Origin: Sphingobacteriaceae bacterium
Lineage (GTDB): Bacteria > Bacteroidota > Bacteroidia > B-17B0 > Aurantibacillaceae
Assembly (NCBI GenBank): GCA_947480015.1
Contig: CANKBS010000002.1
Span: 62,001-126,000, forward strand
Direction: 5' to 3'
DNA: 64,000 nucleotides
The translations under genes and the position numbers were made by a program. Of this stretch, positions 8,901 to 17,026 are shown piece after piece. How positions within the stretch are numbered: position 1 is the first letter of the stretch; the number at the start of each line of letters is the position of its first letter. Under the pieces are notes generated by a model that worked only from the letters and a program-made list of their open reading frames with translations, was not told where the DNA came from and ran no database searches.

Positions 8901-10148
8901 TGACCAGGTATACGAATAAGGTGATGTAGCACCACTAACTGCAATGTTTGCAATAGCGTTAGTAAGTCCGTAACAAGACACATTAGTTTGTGTTGAAGAA
9001 ACTGAAAAAATACTAGGCTGTGTAATGGTGAAAATTGATTCGGTATACACATCATTCACGTCTTTAACTGTTAAGGTATATGCACCTGCACCCAAACCAC
9101 TTAAGGTTGTTGCATTACTGCCACCCGGCATCCATGTATAGGTGAATGGAGGTGTGCCTCCATTTACTGTTGATGACAAAGCTGCTGTTGTTAAACCATT
9201 ACATAAAATACCACTTGTTTGTGATATACTTACTCCATACAATAATGTGATGGTTACTTCTCCATCACCGGAATTAACACCTGAGTTATTTGTTTGATTG
9301 CTACCGCTGTTATATGATCCACCACCACCGGCAATCGCAACAGGACTCGAATTCCAAGTTCCACCTTGACCACCTGAATAACCGCCACCGCCACCAGATC
9401 TGTTCCAAATATTATTCCAACCTGATCCTCCACCACCAAATCCACCATGGCCACCAAAATAACTACCATTATATCCACTTTGACCACCCGCTGAACCATT
9501 TAAAAAAGATTTACCTCCTTCGCAAGGCAATTGATTGTTGTTGGCTGAATTCCCTCCATCAGTTAAAAAACCACCTCCACCGGCAGCTTCACCATTCGAA
9601 ATTCCATTCTGTCCACCATTCCCTCCGGTACCTCCACCATTGTTGTATACTGAACCACCACTTGTTCCATTCAATCCATTTCCACCTTGCGTGCTACCTA
9701 CTAATCCACCTCCACCACCACCGGCAGCAATTAACAACGAATTCGTTCCTGACACAACGTAAGAACCGCCGCCGCCGCCACCGCCACAATATCCAAATGG
9801 TCCGCCTGTTCCGTTAATCCCCTTTTGACCTACAACTATTTTTAAAACCTGACCAGCGCTTAAGTTAAAATCACCAAGCATAGAAGCACCTGCTCCCCCA
9901 TTTCCTCCACCTGCTGCTCCATATGTTTGAATGCGATAGGCACCCGAATACGGCACCGTCCATGATTGAACACCCGTTAAGGATTGCACTAAACCATTTA
10001 AGTTTGTAGCTGCATAAGCAGTATTCAGTTCTGTTTGTGATGGGCCATTATACCCTGTTGCACCAGCTGTTGTGAACGTGTAAGTAATTTGCCCTATCAG
10101 GGCGTTACTGACTATCATCCAAATGAGTACTAATTTTATTTTTTTCAT
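5964..10148 (-). CDS. Giant secreted glycine-rich / SprB / Ig-repeat protein with T9SS type A sorting domain
   Basis: A 1394-residue exported protein. After a signal peptide (residues 1-20, ending LIGQ) comes a glycine-rich domain of the ALK/LTK type (about 65-300; GAAGGGNGGAGAS, LSAGQVLKIVVGQKG). Two SprB-type repeats follow (LCNGLTTAA...PFTYTW and SCYGLTNAI...PYSYTW, about 310-455). Next are about twelve Ig-like repeats of roughly 72 residues, each with C-x-G near its start and a (T/S)YxW or TYTF core (about 455-1310). The C-terminus is a T9SS type A sorting domain (IYPNPSNGVIKIEL ... GLYHVSI). It is likely a surface-attached or released adhesin-like protein. No catalytic domain was seen. 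Confidence 0.88.
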   Translation of the reverse strand: MKKIKLVLIWMIVSNALIGQITYTFTTAGATGYNGPSQTELNTAYAATNLNGLVQSLTGVQSWTVPYSGAYRIQTYGAAGGGNGGAGASMLGDFNLSAGQVLKIVVGQKGINGTGGPFGYCGGGGGGGSYVVSGTNSLLIAAGGGGGGLVGSTQGGNGLNGTSGGSVYNNGGGTGGNGGQNGISNGEAAGGGGFLTDGGNSANNNQLPCEGGKSFLNGSAGGQSGYNGSYFGGHGGFGGGGSGWNNIWNRSGGGGGYSGGQGGTWNSSPVAIAGGGGSYNSGSNQTNNSGVNSGDGEVTITLLYGVSISQTSGILCNGLTTAALSSTVNGGTPPFTYTWMPGGSNATTLSGLGAGAYTLTVKDVNDVYTESIFTITQPSIFSVSSTQTNVSCYGLTNAIANIAVSGATSPYSYTWSPVGGNAAVATGLAAGNFLINITDANNCTTSTSLNITQPSSFAVTASVNNATVCAGNTVIFTGGGAGSYVWSGGASDGVAHTPAASGSYTVVGTVGVCTSSAEIAVTVNPNPTITVSDGAVCLGQAFTMIPLGANTYTFQGGNAIVTPTTNSSYTVMGTNVYGCVSQLVATSDVTVNPLPSVSITGTNALCLGASVNLTANGASTYTWLNTSGNTSTLNVSPVVSTSYSLTGTNSFGCTGNTDIFAVTVNTLPVVSISGNAALCTGATVTLTALGATTYTWNTNSNASSIAVNPLVNTTYSLSGKSAAGCLGNTATVLVTVNSNPTIAVSSGSICTGQIYTIVPSGATTYTYQGGSAAVSPTTTTSYTVVGTDLSGCVSSIAVSNVTVNASPSISITGNNTLCAGGSVVLSANGANTYTWTNTGGTANTLTVSPTDNTTYSLTGTNALGCTGNLAVRAVTVNPNPVISVSGTLDICAGESTSLTASGASTYSWSSGNTGASAVLSPSSNSVYTIYGAFATGCNNTQLVNINVFSLPTVAISGNAVICIGDATTLTASGATTYSWSNNAITSAINVNPNTTTTYSATGTNTNGCVNTAVQTLIVNPLPIIAIYGNSAICDGDSKTLTVSGANTYSWTNGATGNLVVLSPTLSTGNYFFTVSATSSDGCLNSRIDSLLINPKPSVVIAGGSYLCSGSSMVLNASGATSYTWSNASQALSITVSPLVNTTYSVVGTSTDGCIGIALNSVTVVAIPTVVISGNNAMCVGDSRTLTAGGAITYTWNNGSTSTFIVVNPTISMNYNVVGVVTGGCNNNTTALLVVNPLPVLTISAVSNAICKGENVVLNAVGASTYGWTNNVTGYSISVSPTVTTLYTVTGTSNANCSKTGSIQITVNDCTGLQTTSQNMGIRIYPNPSNGVIKIELPENGNYSVNILNALGQIIMTQNGSGVITVDLSSFNQGLYHVSIMHGQQMIHSTSLIKQ

Positions 10149-10625
10149 ATCTTGAGTTTTGATGACACAAAGTTCTATACAATACGAGCGAAGTGTTTTA
10201 CATTAAAAGATTAAACCTTACACAGGAGTCTTAAATACGGATGATTAACATCATCTATCTTTTATTTGGAAAAAATCCATACCTGCATTATATTTGGAAA
10301 ATAATTCATTCTAAATAACGATATTGCCCAAAGCCTTGATATCATTTAGCTACAGAGTATTTTAAAAAAAATGAAGCGCGCGCAATTCAAGGTTTTGCGG
10401 CAATTCTAACTATAATTAAATGGAATGATTACAAACAGACAGTATTCGTACAGTGTTTTTACAAATGCATTTTTTGAATAAAAATAAAAGGAACTCGCGT
10501 TCTTTCAGGGCAGTTTTGCTGAAAAAACCTTGGAATCGCCTAACGAAAATGACACAATTGGAGCTCATTTAATCGTCTAATCAAAAAAATACCATACTGC
10601 ATGGCCATATTCCTTTAGAACGTTA
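10149..10625. other. 477-base intergenic stretch without a recognised gene
   Basis: This stretch is AT-rich and holds the upstream region of the giant minus-strand gene. I found no exact TAnnTTTG box; GAACTTTG near 10166-10173 on the minus strand is one mismatch away. No gene-like frame was recognised. Confidence 0.5.
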
Positions 10626-12314
10626 TTACCGTAATATTTTGCGTACAAATGCCACCGTAAAATAACTCATTAAAAAAATGCCGCTGAAACCTTCAAAAGC
10701 AGCTATGAGCTTTACCCAGCCCAAGGCAAAGTAATCGCCATAACCCACCGTACAAAAGGTAATGGCACTATAATAAACCGAATTCCAAAAATGTCCCGAA
10801 TTGTTTAATTCGGCCGGTAAGGTAGAAGCTACTGATCCAATGTGTGGGAAAAAGTTATCCAAAAAATAATAAATGAGGGCGTAAACAAACACCGCTAAAC
10901 CTGCATTAGTCAATACGCGCATGGGTGCTGTTGCATATCGTCCCACATAATCAAAAACATATTTTTGAAAATAATACTCCGGATATGCCAATAATGCATG
11001 TTGTCCCTTGCGTTCTAAGGCACGAACCAAGCGGGCTTTTGCTTCACAGCGTTTAAATTCCAAATAGGCATCATCCTCGTCATCATACTGACCGTTATTT
11101 CTAAAATTCTCTTTTAAAATCCGAAACTGCTCAGCTTTTTGAAAACGTGATGTTTTTTGTTGGTTGTATATTAAATCAAACACATTGTTTTCACGCCAAT
11201 TAATAAAAAGTCGACCAAGTATACGCATGTCGGTAAGAATCATTTCTTTGATGACCACTTTTTCGCCTTCGGGTTTCACATTCAAAATGTCGCGTAGAAC
11301 AGTGTTACTCAAGTCTACCGACTGGCAATTGGCGAATCGTAAATCGGTGTAACAATCCAAATGACAGCCTTTAAATGAAATTTGCATCACCGAAGCCTGA
11401 TTAAAACTAATACTTCCGGTTCCAAAATCAACCAAGTCAAACTGCGCTTCGCCTTTTTCAAAATCGGCTAACTCAAAGGTTTTTTTTCCTTTACCAAAAA
11501 CCGAAGCTCTAAAATTTACTTTGCCATCGCCAAACTCAACACCTTCAAAACAAACATCACCATCATTAAAATCAATGCGTTTAAAATCAATTTTACCGCC
11601 GCCAAATTCAACATTCTTAAAATCTTTCCTTCCTTCACCAAACACACTGCGCTCAAAACTTATATCGCCACTGGCAAACTTGGCGAATTTAAAATCTACT
11701 GTTCCTTTCCCAAAATAACTGTTCTTAAAATCAACATTACCATTTCCAAAATCGGTATCAATAAAACTCACATTGCCATTCCCAAAACTGGTATTATTAA
11801 AACTAATGTTACCATCGCCAAAGCGTACCGATTGAAAACTGATACTGCCCGAACCAAATTTCACCTTTTTAAAACTCACCGGTCCTTGACTAAAATGGGC
11901 CGAAAAAAAGTTACAAAAACCATTCGCAAAAACAGAAGCTTCGAAACTGGTTTTTTCGGCCATAAATTGCGCGTGACTAAAATCAGTCTCCATCTCACAA
12001 TCAAAAAATGTTTTTTTTGCCGAGAAGCCATAAAGCTCCACAGGGGCTTCCGTATCGAGGTTGCGCAGTTTACGGTATTCGTTTAAAGAAAAATCTTTGA
12101 TATAAGCGCCACCTAATTGAAGGGCCTGTTTGTCATCAATGAGTTGATAAATATCTTCCTTAGTAATAACCGGTAATTTAAAAATAGAAACCCGTTTATC
12201 ATTGTCATCAAAAAAACTTACGATGGCAGTCTTACTTGCGTTGAGCAATGGTTTATCAACAATCTCAACAGTAACCTGCAGCAGATTATGTTCGTGCAAT
12301 GGACTCTCTAACAT
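10626..12314 (-). CDS. Two-TM potassium channel with long FGxG 12-residue repeat domain
   Basis: The C-terminal third is a two-helix K+ channel: TM1 near VLTNAGLAVFVYALIYYF, a pore loop with the selectivity filter TVGYGD (about residue 522), then TM2 (FSGIFLMSYFTVAFV). The N-terminal cytoplasmic part holds about 14 clear tandem 12-residue units FGxGxxxFxxxx (about residues 141-308), plus two weaker ones before them and pentapeptide-like text after. This suggests a beta-solenoid sensor or assembly domain. I chose the ATG at 12314 because the tracked start at 12362 is a TTG. The channel part is certain by motif. The ligand or role of the repeat domain is unknown. Confidence 0.85.
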   Translation of the reverse strand: MLESPLHEHNLLQVTVEIVDKPLLNASKTAIVSFFDDNDKRVSIFKLPVITKEDIYQLIDDKQALQLGGAYIKDFSLNEYRKLRNLDTEAPVELYGFSAKKTFFDCEMETDFSHAQFMAEKTSFEASVFANGFCNFFSAHFSQGPVSFKKVKFGSGSISFQSVRFGDGNISFNNTSFGNGNVSFIDTDFGNGNVDFKNSYFGKGTVDFKFAKFASGDISFERSVFGEGRKDFKNVEFGGGKIDFKRIDFNDGDVCFEGVEFGDGKVNFRASVFGKGKKTFELADFEKGEAQFDLVDFGTGSISFNQASVMQISFKGCHLDCYTDLRFANCQSVDLSNTVLRDILNVKPEGEKVVIKEMILTDMRILGRLFINWRENNVFDLIYNQQKTSRFQKAEQFRILKENFRNNGQYDDEDDAYLEFKRCEAKARLVRALERKGQHALLAYPEYYFQKYVFDYVGRYATAPMRVLTNAGLAVFVYALIYYFLDNFFPHIGSVASTLPAELNNSGHFWNSVYYSAITFCTVGYGDYFALGWVKLIAAFEGFSGIFLMSYFTVAFVRKILR

Positions 12315-12444
12315 CGTTTTTACTTGAAAAGTGAAAATAACAGTTTGTATTGTATAAAGCAAAAATGATCCTTATCATTTCAAAAGGAATTACGAAATTA
12401 AATCCAAATGCTTAGTAATTTTTTGTACCTTAAGACTTTGCATC

Positions 12445-13707
12445 ATGCGTTTTATCCCCTATTTCCTCATGTTTTTCGTTAGTCACCAAGCTTTGGCGAC
12501 CAACGATACCACCCGTGTACTTTTTATTGGCAATAGTTTTACCTACTATAACAACATGCCCGATTTGTTTAAAGCCATGGCCGATGCCGGTGGCAAGCTC
12601 TGTTCGGTTAGTATGTATGCTCCGGGTGGAGTATCTGTAGGCGATATTTCTCAAGGAAGCATGGCTCATAGCGCCAATCCGGCTGTATACAGTTTAATCC
12701 GTTCTAAAAAATGGGACTATTTGGTGTTGCAGGATAATCAGGGACGTTTTGTGTTGGATTCGGCTACTTTTCCATCTTCCAGTTTGGTTAAAGCAGGTCA
12801 TATTAAAATTATGGACTCTTTACATTTTTATAATTCATGTGCCAAGATGATTTTATTTGCCGGCTGGGGCGTTCAAAACGGACAGCCGCCATACGGGAAC
12901 ACCGGCATTGAAATGATTAAACGCATTTTAGTGAATTACCGCGTTTTGAATGACAGCATGCATGAAGTGATTGCACCCATTGGTGAAGCTTGGATGAAGG
13001 CGATAAATCAAATGCCGAGCACAAATTTATGGGATGCCGATCAAACCCATCCTTCCTTAGCCGGAAGCTATCTAACTTCAGCGGTTCTTTATGCGAGTAT
13101 TTTTAATGCAGCCGTTTCTTCCAACAGTTTTCAAAGCACCTTAAGTGGAGGCATAGCCTTACCTATGCGCCATTATGCCGATTCAGTTGTATTTAGTTCA
13201 TTTAATCACACGCGTTATAATTTAGTGGGAAATCAATTCCCAAGCATTAGTTATGTTGCCGGCAATTTAACCGTGCTCGGTAATTACTCACAAGTAAACT
13301 GGTATTTAAATGGAACCTATATCATCACGGGACCAAGCATACCGACCGCGCTCTTGGGCCAATACACCGCAGTGGTAAAAGATGTCAGCGGCTGCAAAAT
13401 TAAAACCTGTGCGTTTACCCTTTCACCAACAAGTTTATCAGAACAAAAAAGTGATTTGGCGTTTTTAATGTATCCCAATCCCGCTAAAGAGCATTTACAC
13501 CTAAGTATTAACACAAGCCAGCAAGCTTCAGGTAAGGAAATTTTTAACTGTGAAATTTATAATCCTTTAGGAGAATTAATCATAAAAGAAGACGTGAACA
13601 CCAGCACCTTTGACATTAATCTGTCAAACCTTCCTACGGGACTTTATTTCCTCAAACTGAAACAAGGTTCAAGTATACTCATAAAAAGGTTTTTAAAGGG
13701 AAATTAA
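12445..13707 (+). CDS. Secreted SGNH-like hydrolase (DUF4886-like) with T9SS type A sorting domain
   Basis: A signal peptide (about residues 1-18, ending QALA) precedes an SGNH/GDSL-type fold. Block I is RVLFIGNSFTYYNNMP, with the candidate catalytic Ser at about 31. The Asp/His block is DADQTHPS, about 197-204. This suggests an esterase or carbohydrate deacetylase; the substrate is unknown. About 270-325 is a short Ig-like segment (VNWYLNGTYI ... TAVVKDVSGC). The C-terminus is a T9SS type A sorting domain (LMYPNPAKEHLHLSI ... LPTGLYFLKLK), so the enzyme is likely surface-exposed. It starts about 130 bases from the divergent channel gene. Confidence 0.85.
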   Translation: MRFIPYFLMFFVSHQALATNDTTRVLFIGNSFTYYNNMPDLFKAMADAGGKLCSVSMYAPGGVSVGDISQGSMAHSANPAVYSLIRSKKWDYLVLQDNQGRFVLDSATFPSSSLVKAGHIKIMDSLHFYNSCAKMILFAGWGVQNGQPPYGNTGIEMIKRILVNYRVLNDSMHEVIAPIGEAWMKAINQMPSTNLWDADQTHPSLAGSYLTSAVLYASIFNAAVSSNSFQSTLSGGIALPMRHYADSVVFSSFNHTRYNLVGNQFPSISYVAGNLTVLGNYSQVNWYLNGTYIITGPSIPTALLGQYTAVVKDVSGCKIKTCAFTLSPTSLSEQKSDLAFLMYPNPAKEHLHLSINTSQQASGKEIFNCEIYNPLGELIIKEDVNTSTFDINLSNLPTGLYFLKLKQGSSILIKRFLKGN

Positions 13708-13739
13708 ACGCAAAACAAATTACTTTTCACGGCAACTAA

Positions 13740-13931
13740 AACCAAAGCGGCACAGGTTTCATCAGCGAATACGTTCATGCGTTTACCGTTGCTAATTATG
13801 ACATTGGATTTATATACCTATCATCCGGCATCCTGTCACCATGCCTAAAAACAGAAAAGGTGCCTTGGGAACAATCCGGTAATACCCCTACAGAAGCTTC
13901 AATAATTTTCCGGTATGTTTATGGAAAATAG
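13740..13931 (+). pseudogene. Possible gene remnant: open frame without start codon
   Basis: In this otherwise empty gap one plus-strand frame stays open for about 63 codons and ends in TAG. Its translation is protein-like (for example GFISEYVHAFTV and ASIIFRYVYGK). It has no in-frame ATG near its left end, and a stop codon lies just before it at 13737-13739. It may be the C-terminal relic of a decayed gene. A chance open frame cannot be excluded. Confidence 0.3.
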
Positions 13932-13952
13932 AAGTCCTTGCATCTCTAGTAT

Positions 13953-15194
13953 ATGAGATCGTTCCTGTTTATCCTCTTTTTGCTTGCTTGCAAGGTTTTA
14001 AGTGCCCAACGTTTATTGCATTTACAACAAAATGCGACTGGTTCGCTTAATGTTAACATTCATCCAAAAACTAACATCAATCCTTGTAATCCCATTTTCA
14101 GCAGCTATTACGGCTATTACAGCTCGCCTGCTCCCTGCGGCGATAGTCTTTACTACAAACTACAATTTCATTCGCCTCGTTTTGGAAATCAAGAAGAAGT
14201 AAAACATGAACCGAATTGTTTTGAACTCATCGACTTTAGTTATGCGTATTTAATTGACAATGCCGATTGGGTAAATAACCGTGATCTTTATCCTTTGTTA
14301 CGCGTGGTTTCTGATTTTATGATGTGGCAAGACAAAGGAAATGGCAAATGGGAATTCACGAGTTCGGATCACCGCTATGTTTGTGGTAACGATAAAACCG
14401 GACATACAGTAAGCGATCATCAAATCTGGCAATTGAATGATCAACATCAGGTTAAAACCGTTTACCAGCTTAACTCAAGCACCAAAACCGAGCATCGTTA
14501 CGATTTTACTTATACTGCATTTGGAAAAATTCAAAGCGCTTCAGAACGAGATTATGATCATTACGATTCAACCAAGTATACCGATTACCAGCGCGAGTGG
14601 TTTTATGATACGAAACAGCGCGATGCCATGATGATCAGCTATGCAGGCCGTCGCAAAAAATTTAGTGATAAAAAGGTCTCACAATTTAAACAACTACTGA
14701 AAGAAGAACTTCAAGAAGGGGAAACGGAACTCAGAGATTTACTCGATTCCAATGAAGTTAAGGAACTGCTTGTATATAATTACGGGAAATTTGGTCTTGA
14801 GCAAGTAAACTGTTATTACAATCCCGAAGACTACTCAAATGAGATAGAGTTTTACTCTGACAGTTTGTTTTATAATAAGTCCGGAAAAATTGTCCGCTAT
14901 GTAAGCGGAAACAGCTTGAAGGGAAAGACCTGCGAACTCCGTTACACTTATGATCTTGAAAGTGGCAAATTAAGTCAAGTAAATGGACGAAACTACTCCG
15001 AATGTGCCAACCGGGGATGCAATGAGGACAAGGTAGAACAATGGTTTACTTACAAGGATAATAAAGTAGACACTTTAAAAGAAAAAATTTATGAGATCCG
15101 CTACCATTACAAAGACGGAAAGTATGCCAATCCAACTGATGAACTGCAAGAAGAAAGGATTTATGCGTATAAGTATAAATTAGGAAAAAAATAA
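13953..15194 (+). CDS. Secreted protein of unknown function
   Basis: I do not recognise this 413-residue protein. A signal peptide is clear (residues 1-18, RSFLFILFLLACKVLSAQ). The mature part is rich in Tyr, Asp, Lys and aromatic pairs and contains repeated beta-strand-like segments such as TEHRYDFTYTAFGKIQSASE and CELRYTYDLESGKLSQVNG. These recall the turn-and-strand rhythm of RHS/YD or MORN-like secreted proteins, but no such domain can be claimed. There is no T9SS sorting domain, so it is probably periplasmic or in the outer membrane. Six AATCTGT-type heptamers follow its stop codon. Confidence 0.75.
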   Translation: MRSFLFILFLLACKVLSAQRLLHLQQNATGSLNVNIHPKTNINPCNPIFSSYYGYYSSPAPCGDSLYYKLQFHSPRFGNQEEVKHEPNCFELIDFSYAYLIDNADWVNNRDLYPLLRVVSDFMMWQDKGNGKWEFTSSDHRYVCGNDKTGHTVSDHQIWQLNDQHQVKTVYQLNSSTKTEHRYDFTYTAFGKIQSASERDYDHYDSTKYTDYQREWFYDTKQRDAMMISYAGRRKKFSDKKVSQFKQLLKEELQEGETELRDLLDSNEVKELLVYNYGKFGLEQVNCYYNPEDYSNEIEFYSDSLFYNKSGKIVRYVSGNSLKGKTCELRYTYDLESGKLSQVNGRNYSECANRGCNEDKVEQWFTYKDNKVDTLKEKIYEIRYHYKDGKYANPTDELQEERIYAYKYKLGKK

Positions 15195-15217
15195 ATGGAG
15201 AAATAAATGACCCAAAG

Positions 15218-15259
15218 AATCTGTAATCTGTAATCTGTAATTTGCAATCTGTAATCTGT
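15218..15259. repeat. AATCTGT heptamer tandem array
   Basis: Six head-to-tail 7-mers, five AATCTGT and one variant AATTTGC, lie between two convergent genes and 23 bases after the plus-strand stop. Two related AATCTGC units occur at 5247-5260 after the E2 terminator. Confidence 0.85.
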
Positions 15260-15269
15260 GAAGCGCTAT

Positions 15270-15668
15270 CTATCCCAGTAACTTTTTACGGTGTTTAATC
15301 CCCCAGTTCTTTAACTCTTCAATCACTTTTCTTAAAGACTTTCCATGGTCTGTGATGGAATACTCGACGGTTGGTGGAAAGGTATCATAAACCGTTCTTT
15401 TAATTAATTGGTTGGCTTCTAATTCTTTGAGTTCTTTAGACAAAACTTTATCGGTGATGCCATTTAGTTCTTTTGAGATTTGTCCAAAACGTTTGTTACC
15501 AAAGCTTAAGGAGCCAATAATCTGGAGTTTCCATTTTCCGTTCAGCACTTCCAGCGAATCTTTAACCGGACGGAGTAATTGCGAGCAGGCAGCCGGAGTA
15601 TGCTGTGTTTCGGGAGTTTTAGTTTTGCATTTTTCCACTTTACTATCCTTTTGGAAAGTGCTATCCAT
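15270..15668 (-). CDS. HxlR-family winged-helix transcriptional regulator
   Basis: A 132-residue HxlR-type regulator. The family fold spans about residues 28-130: CSQLLRPVKDSLEVLNGKWK with the conserved Cys near residue 29, the recognition helix region KELNGITDKVLSKELKELE, and the wing YDTFPPTVEYSITDHG. Such proteins usually sense redox or electrophile stress through the N-terminal Cys and repress a nearby gene. It is divergent from a small membrane-protein gene. The 80-base gap is packed with GATAGTA/TACTATC half-sites, so it probably controls both itself and that gene. Two further Cys residues near the N-terminus are not part of the classic motif. Confidence 0.9.
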   Translation of the reverse strand: MDSTFQKDSKVEKCKTKTPETQHTPAACSQLLRPVKDSLEVLNGKWKLQIIGSLSFGNKRFGQISKELNGITDKVLSKELKELEANQLIKRTVYDTFPPTVEYSITDHGKSLRKVIEELKNWGIKHRKKLLG

Positions 15669-15709
15669 TGGGATAGTACTATGTATTAGATAGTAAATAT
15701 ATGTACTAT
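15641..15709. promoter_or_regulatory. Palindromic operator array for the HxlR regulator
   Basis: The divergent gap and first codons of the regulator hold several inverted half-sites: TACTATCC (15641-15648), CTATCC-attg-GGATAG (15661-15676), the palindrome ATAGTACTAT (15673-15682), and ATAGTA-N8-TACTAT (15690-15709). HxlR proteins bind such palindromes as dimers, so this is the likely operator. Confidence 0.6.
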
Positions 15710-15747
15710 TGCATCATAAAACTAAATTCATTAAAAAAATAATTAAA

Positions 15748-16152
15748 ATGGAAACTAAAATCAATTTCAAACAATCAATGCAAGCCGGACTTTTGGCCGC
15801 TCTAAGCGCCGTAGTCATCAATGTTATTTTATTTTATCTGTTTCATGCGGCAGGTGTTATTACTGACCAAATTTTTATTGCGCCCAACATGCCATTAACA
15901 GTCATTCCGGTTATCATTTCGAGTGTAATTCCTACCCTCTTAGCCAGTATGGTCTTTTTTCTGTTTGAAAAATTCAGCAAACAAGGATTTAAAATATTTG
16001 CCATTAGTTCTCTGGTGCTTTTGGCCTTATCATTTCTGAATCCGTTTTTAAAAATACCCAATGTCACCACAGCTTATGCCATTGTATTGAATGTGATGCA
16101 TGTGGTGGTAGTGCTTGCCCTATTTTATTTTATAAAAAGAGCAAAGAAATAA
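15748..16152 (+). CDS. Small four-TM membrane protein (DUF6069-like)
   Basis: This protein of about 134 residues has four hydrophobic helices: AGLLAALSAVVINVILFYLF, VIPVIISSVIPTLLASMVFF, IFAISSLVLLALSFL, and AIVLNVMHVVVVLALFYFI. It resembles the DUF6069 group of Bacteroidota membrane proteins, which have no known function. I chose the ATG at 15748 (METKINFKQ) because the tracked upstream start would place an odd Lys-rich leader inside the operator region. It is divergent from the HxlR gene and is its most likely target. A terminator follows. Confidence 0.65.
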   Translation: METKINFKQSMQAGLLAALSAVVINVILFYLFHAAGVITDQIFIAPNMPLTVIPVIISSVIPTLLASMVFFLFEKFSKQGFKIFAISSLVLLALSFLNPFLKIPNVTTAYAIVLNVMHVVVVLALFYFIKRAKK

Positions 16153-16204
16153 ACACAGAAAACAAAAACGCAGGTTCCTTTAATATAAAAGGTATAGTCT
16201 TAGT

Positions 16205-16236
16205 CCGCAGGATTTTTTAATTCTGCGGTTTTTTTA
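16205..16236 (+). terminator. Rho-independent terminator
   Basis: CCGCAG and CTGCGG form a stem around an AT-rich loop, followed by seven T. It lies about 50 bases after the DUF6069-like gene. Confidence 0.8.
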
Positions 16237-16444
16237 TCCTTGCAGTACATTCACCATTTGTTTTCCTCATGCAAAAGCTTAAATTAATTCCCATTCGTAC
16301 CCAAAGTATCGTTCAATGAAAACAGTAAATTATGTGAGTCAAGTTAGACCATCATTGGATATTGTAAACCTTTAATTCAATATAGCCTGCTATACCAGAA
16401 ATTGTTAGACAATAATCTAAAATTATATTCCTTACATTTGAATA

Positions 16445-17026
16445 ATGGAAGATAACACGCATTGGACGCCATCACCAGACGACAACAAACTTGCGCTAAC
16501 TGATAAAAACCTTATCAACGAATATGAAGCAAAAGGAATTGCTACCGCTGAACTATTTGTGTTTAGTTTGGACTCTGAAACTGAACTATCAACACAATTA
16601 ATTTTAGAAATTCATTCGCTAGCATTTTCAGAACTTTATGACTGGGCCGGTTGTTGGCGAACAAACACTGTAATGGTCGGACAACTTATTCCTCCCGAAC
16701 CTTCAAAAATATTACAGCTTATGTATCAATTCATTGATGATTTAAACTTCAAAATTCATAACGCTATAACTGAAGATGAGCATACGAGTTGTTTAACTTT
16801 TGCTCACTATGAGTTTGTTCGTATTCATCCATTTAACAATGGAAACGGCAGAACAGGTAGAATTTTAATGAACCTTGTTGCACTTAAATTTGGTTACAAA
16901 CCCTTGGAACTTTATCACCGTGAGGGTGACAGCAGAAAAAACTATATTGCAGCCATGAAACAAGCTGACAATGGTAACTTTGAAGCCTTAACTAATTTGA
17001 TTAAAAAAGAATTGACCACCTTTTAA
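16445..17026 (+). CDS. Fic family AMP-transferase-like protein
   Basis: The full Fic motif HPFNNGNGRTGR (His about residue 128) is intact. Fic proteins usually transfer AMP from ATP to a Ser, Thr or Tyr of a target protein. The upstream flap text (AGCWRTNTVMVG, about 74) and the 193-residue length fit the short Doc/Fic or 'mobile mystery protein B' type. No internal inhibitory motif of the form (S/T)xxxE(G/N) is seen, so an antitoxin in trans is expected. The box TACATTTG at 16433-16440 lies four bases before the ATG, so the mRNA may be nearly leaderless. Its 3' end overlaps a convergent small gene by 39 bases. Confidence 0.88.
   Translation: MEDNTHWTPSPDDNKLALTDKNLINEYEAKGIATAELFVFSLDSETELSTQLILEIHSLAFSELYDWAGCWRTNTVMVGQLIPPEPSKILQLMYQFIDDLNFKIHNAITEDEHTSCLTFAHYEFVRIHPFNNGNGRTGRILMNLVALKFGYKPLELYHREGDSRKNYIAAMKQADNGNFEALTNLIKKELTTF

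Noticed and set aside
8497-8919. 140-residue plus-strand ORF
   Set aside because: It lies opposite the Ig repeats of the giant minus-strand gene and repeats with them; no independent start signal.
9290-9817. 175-residue plus-strand ORF rich in His
   Set aside because: It is the antisense shadow of the glycine-rich domain; His-rich text is what Gly codons give when read in reverse.
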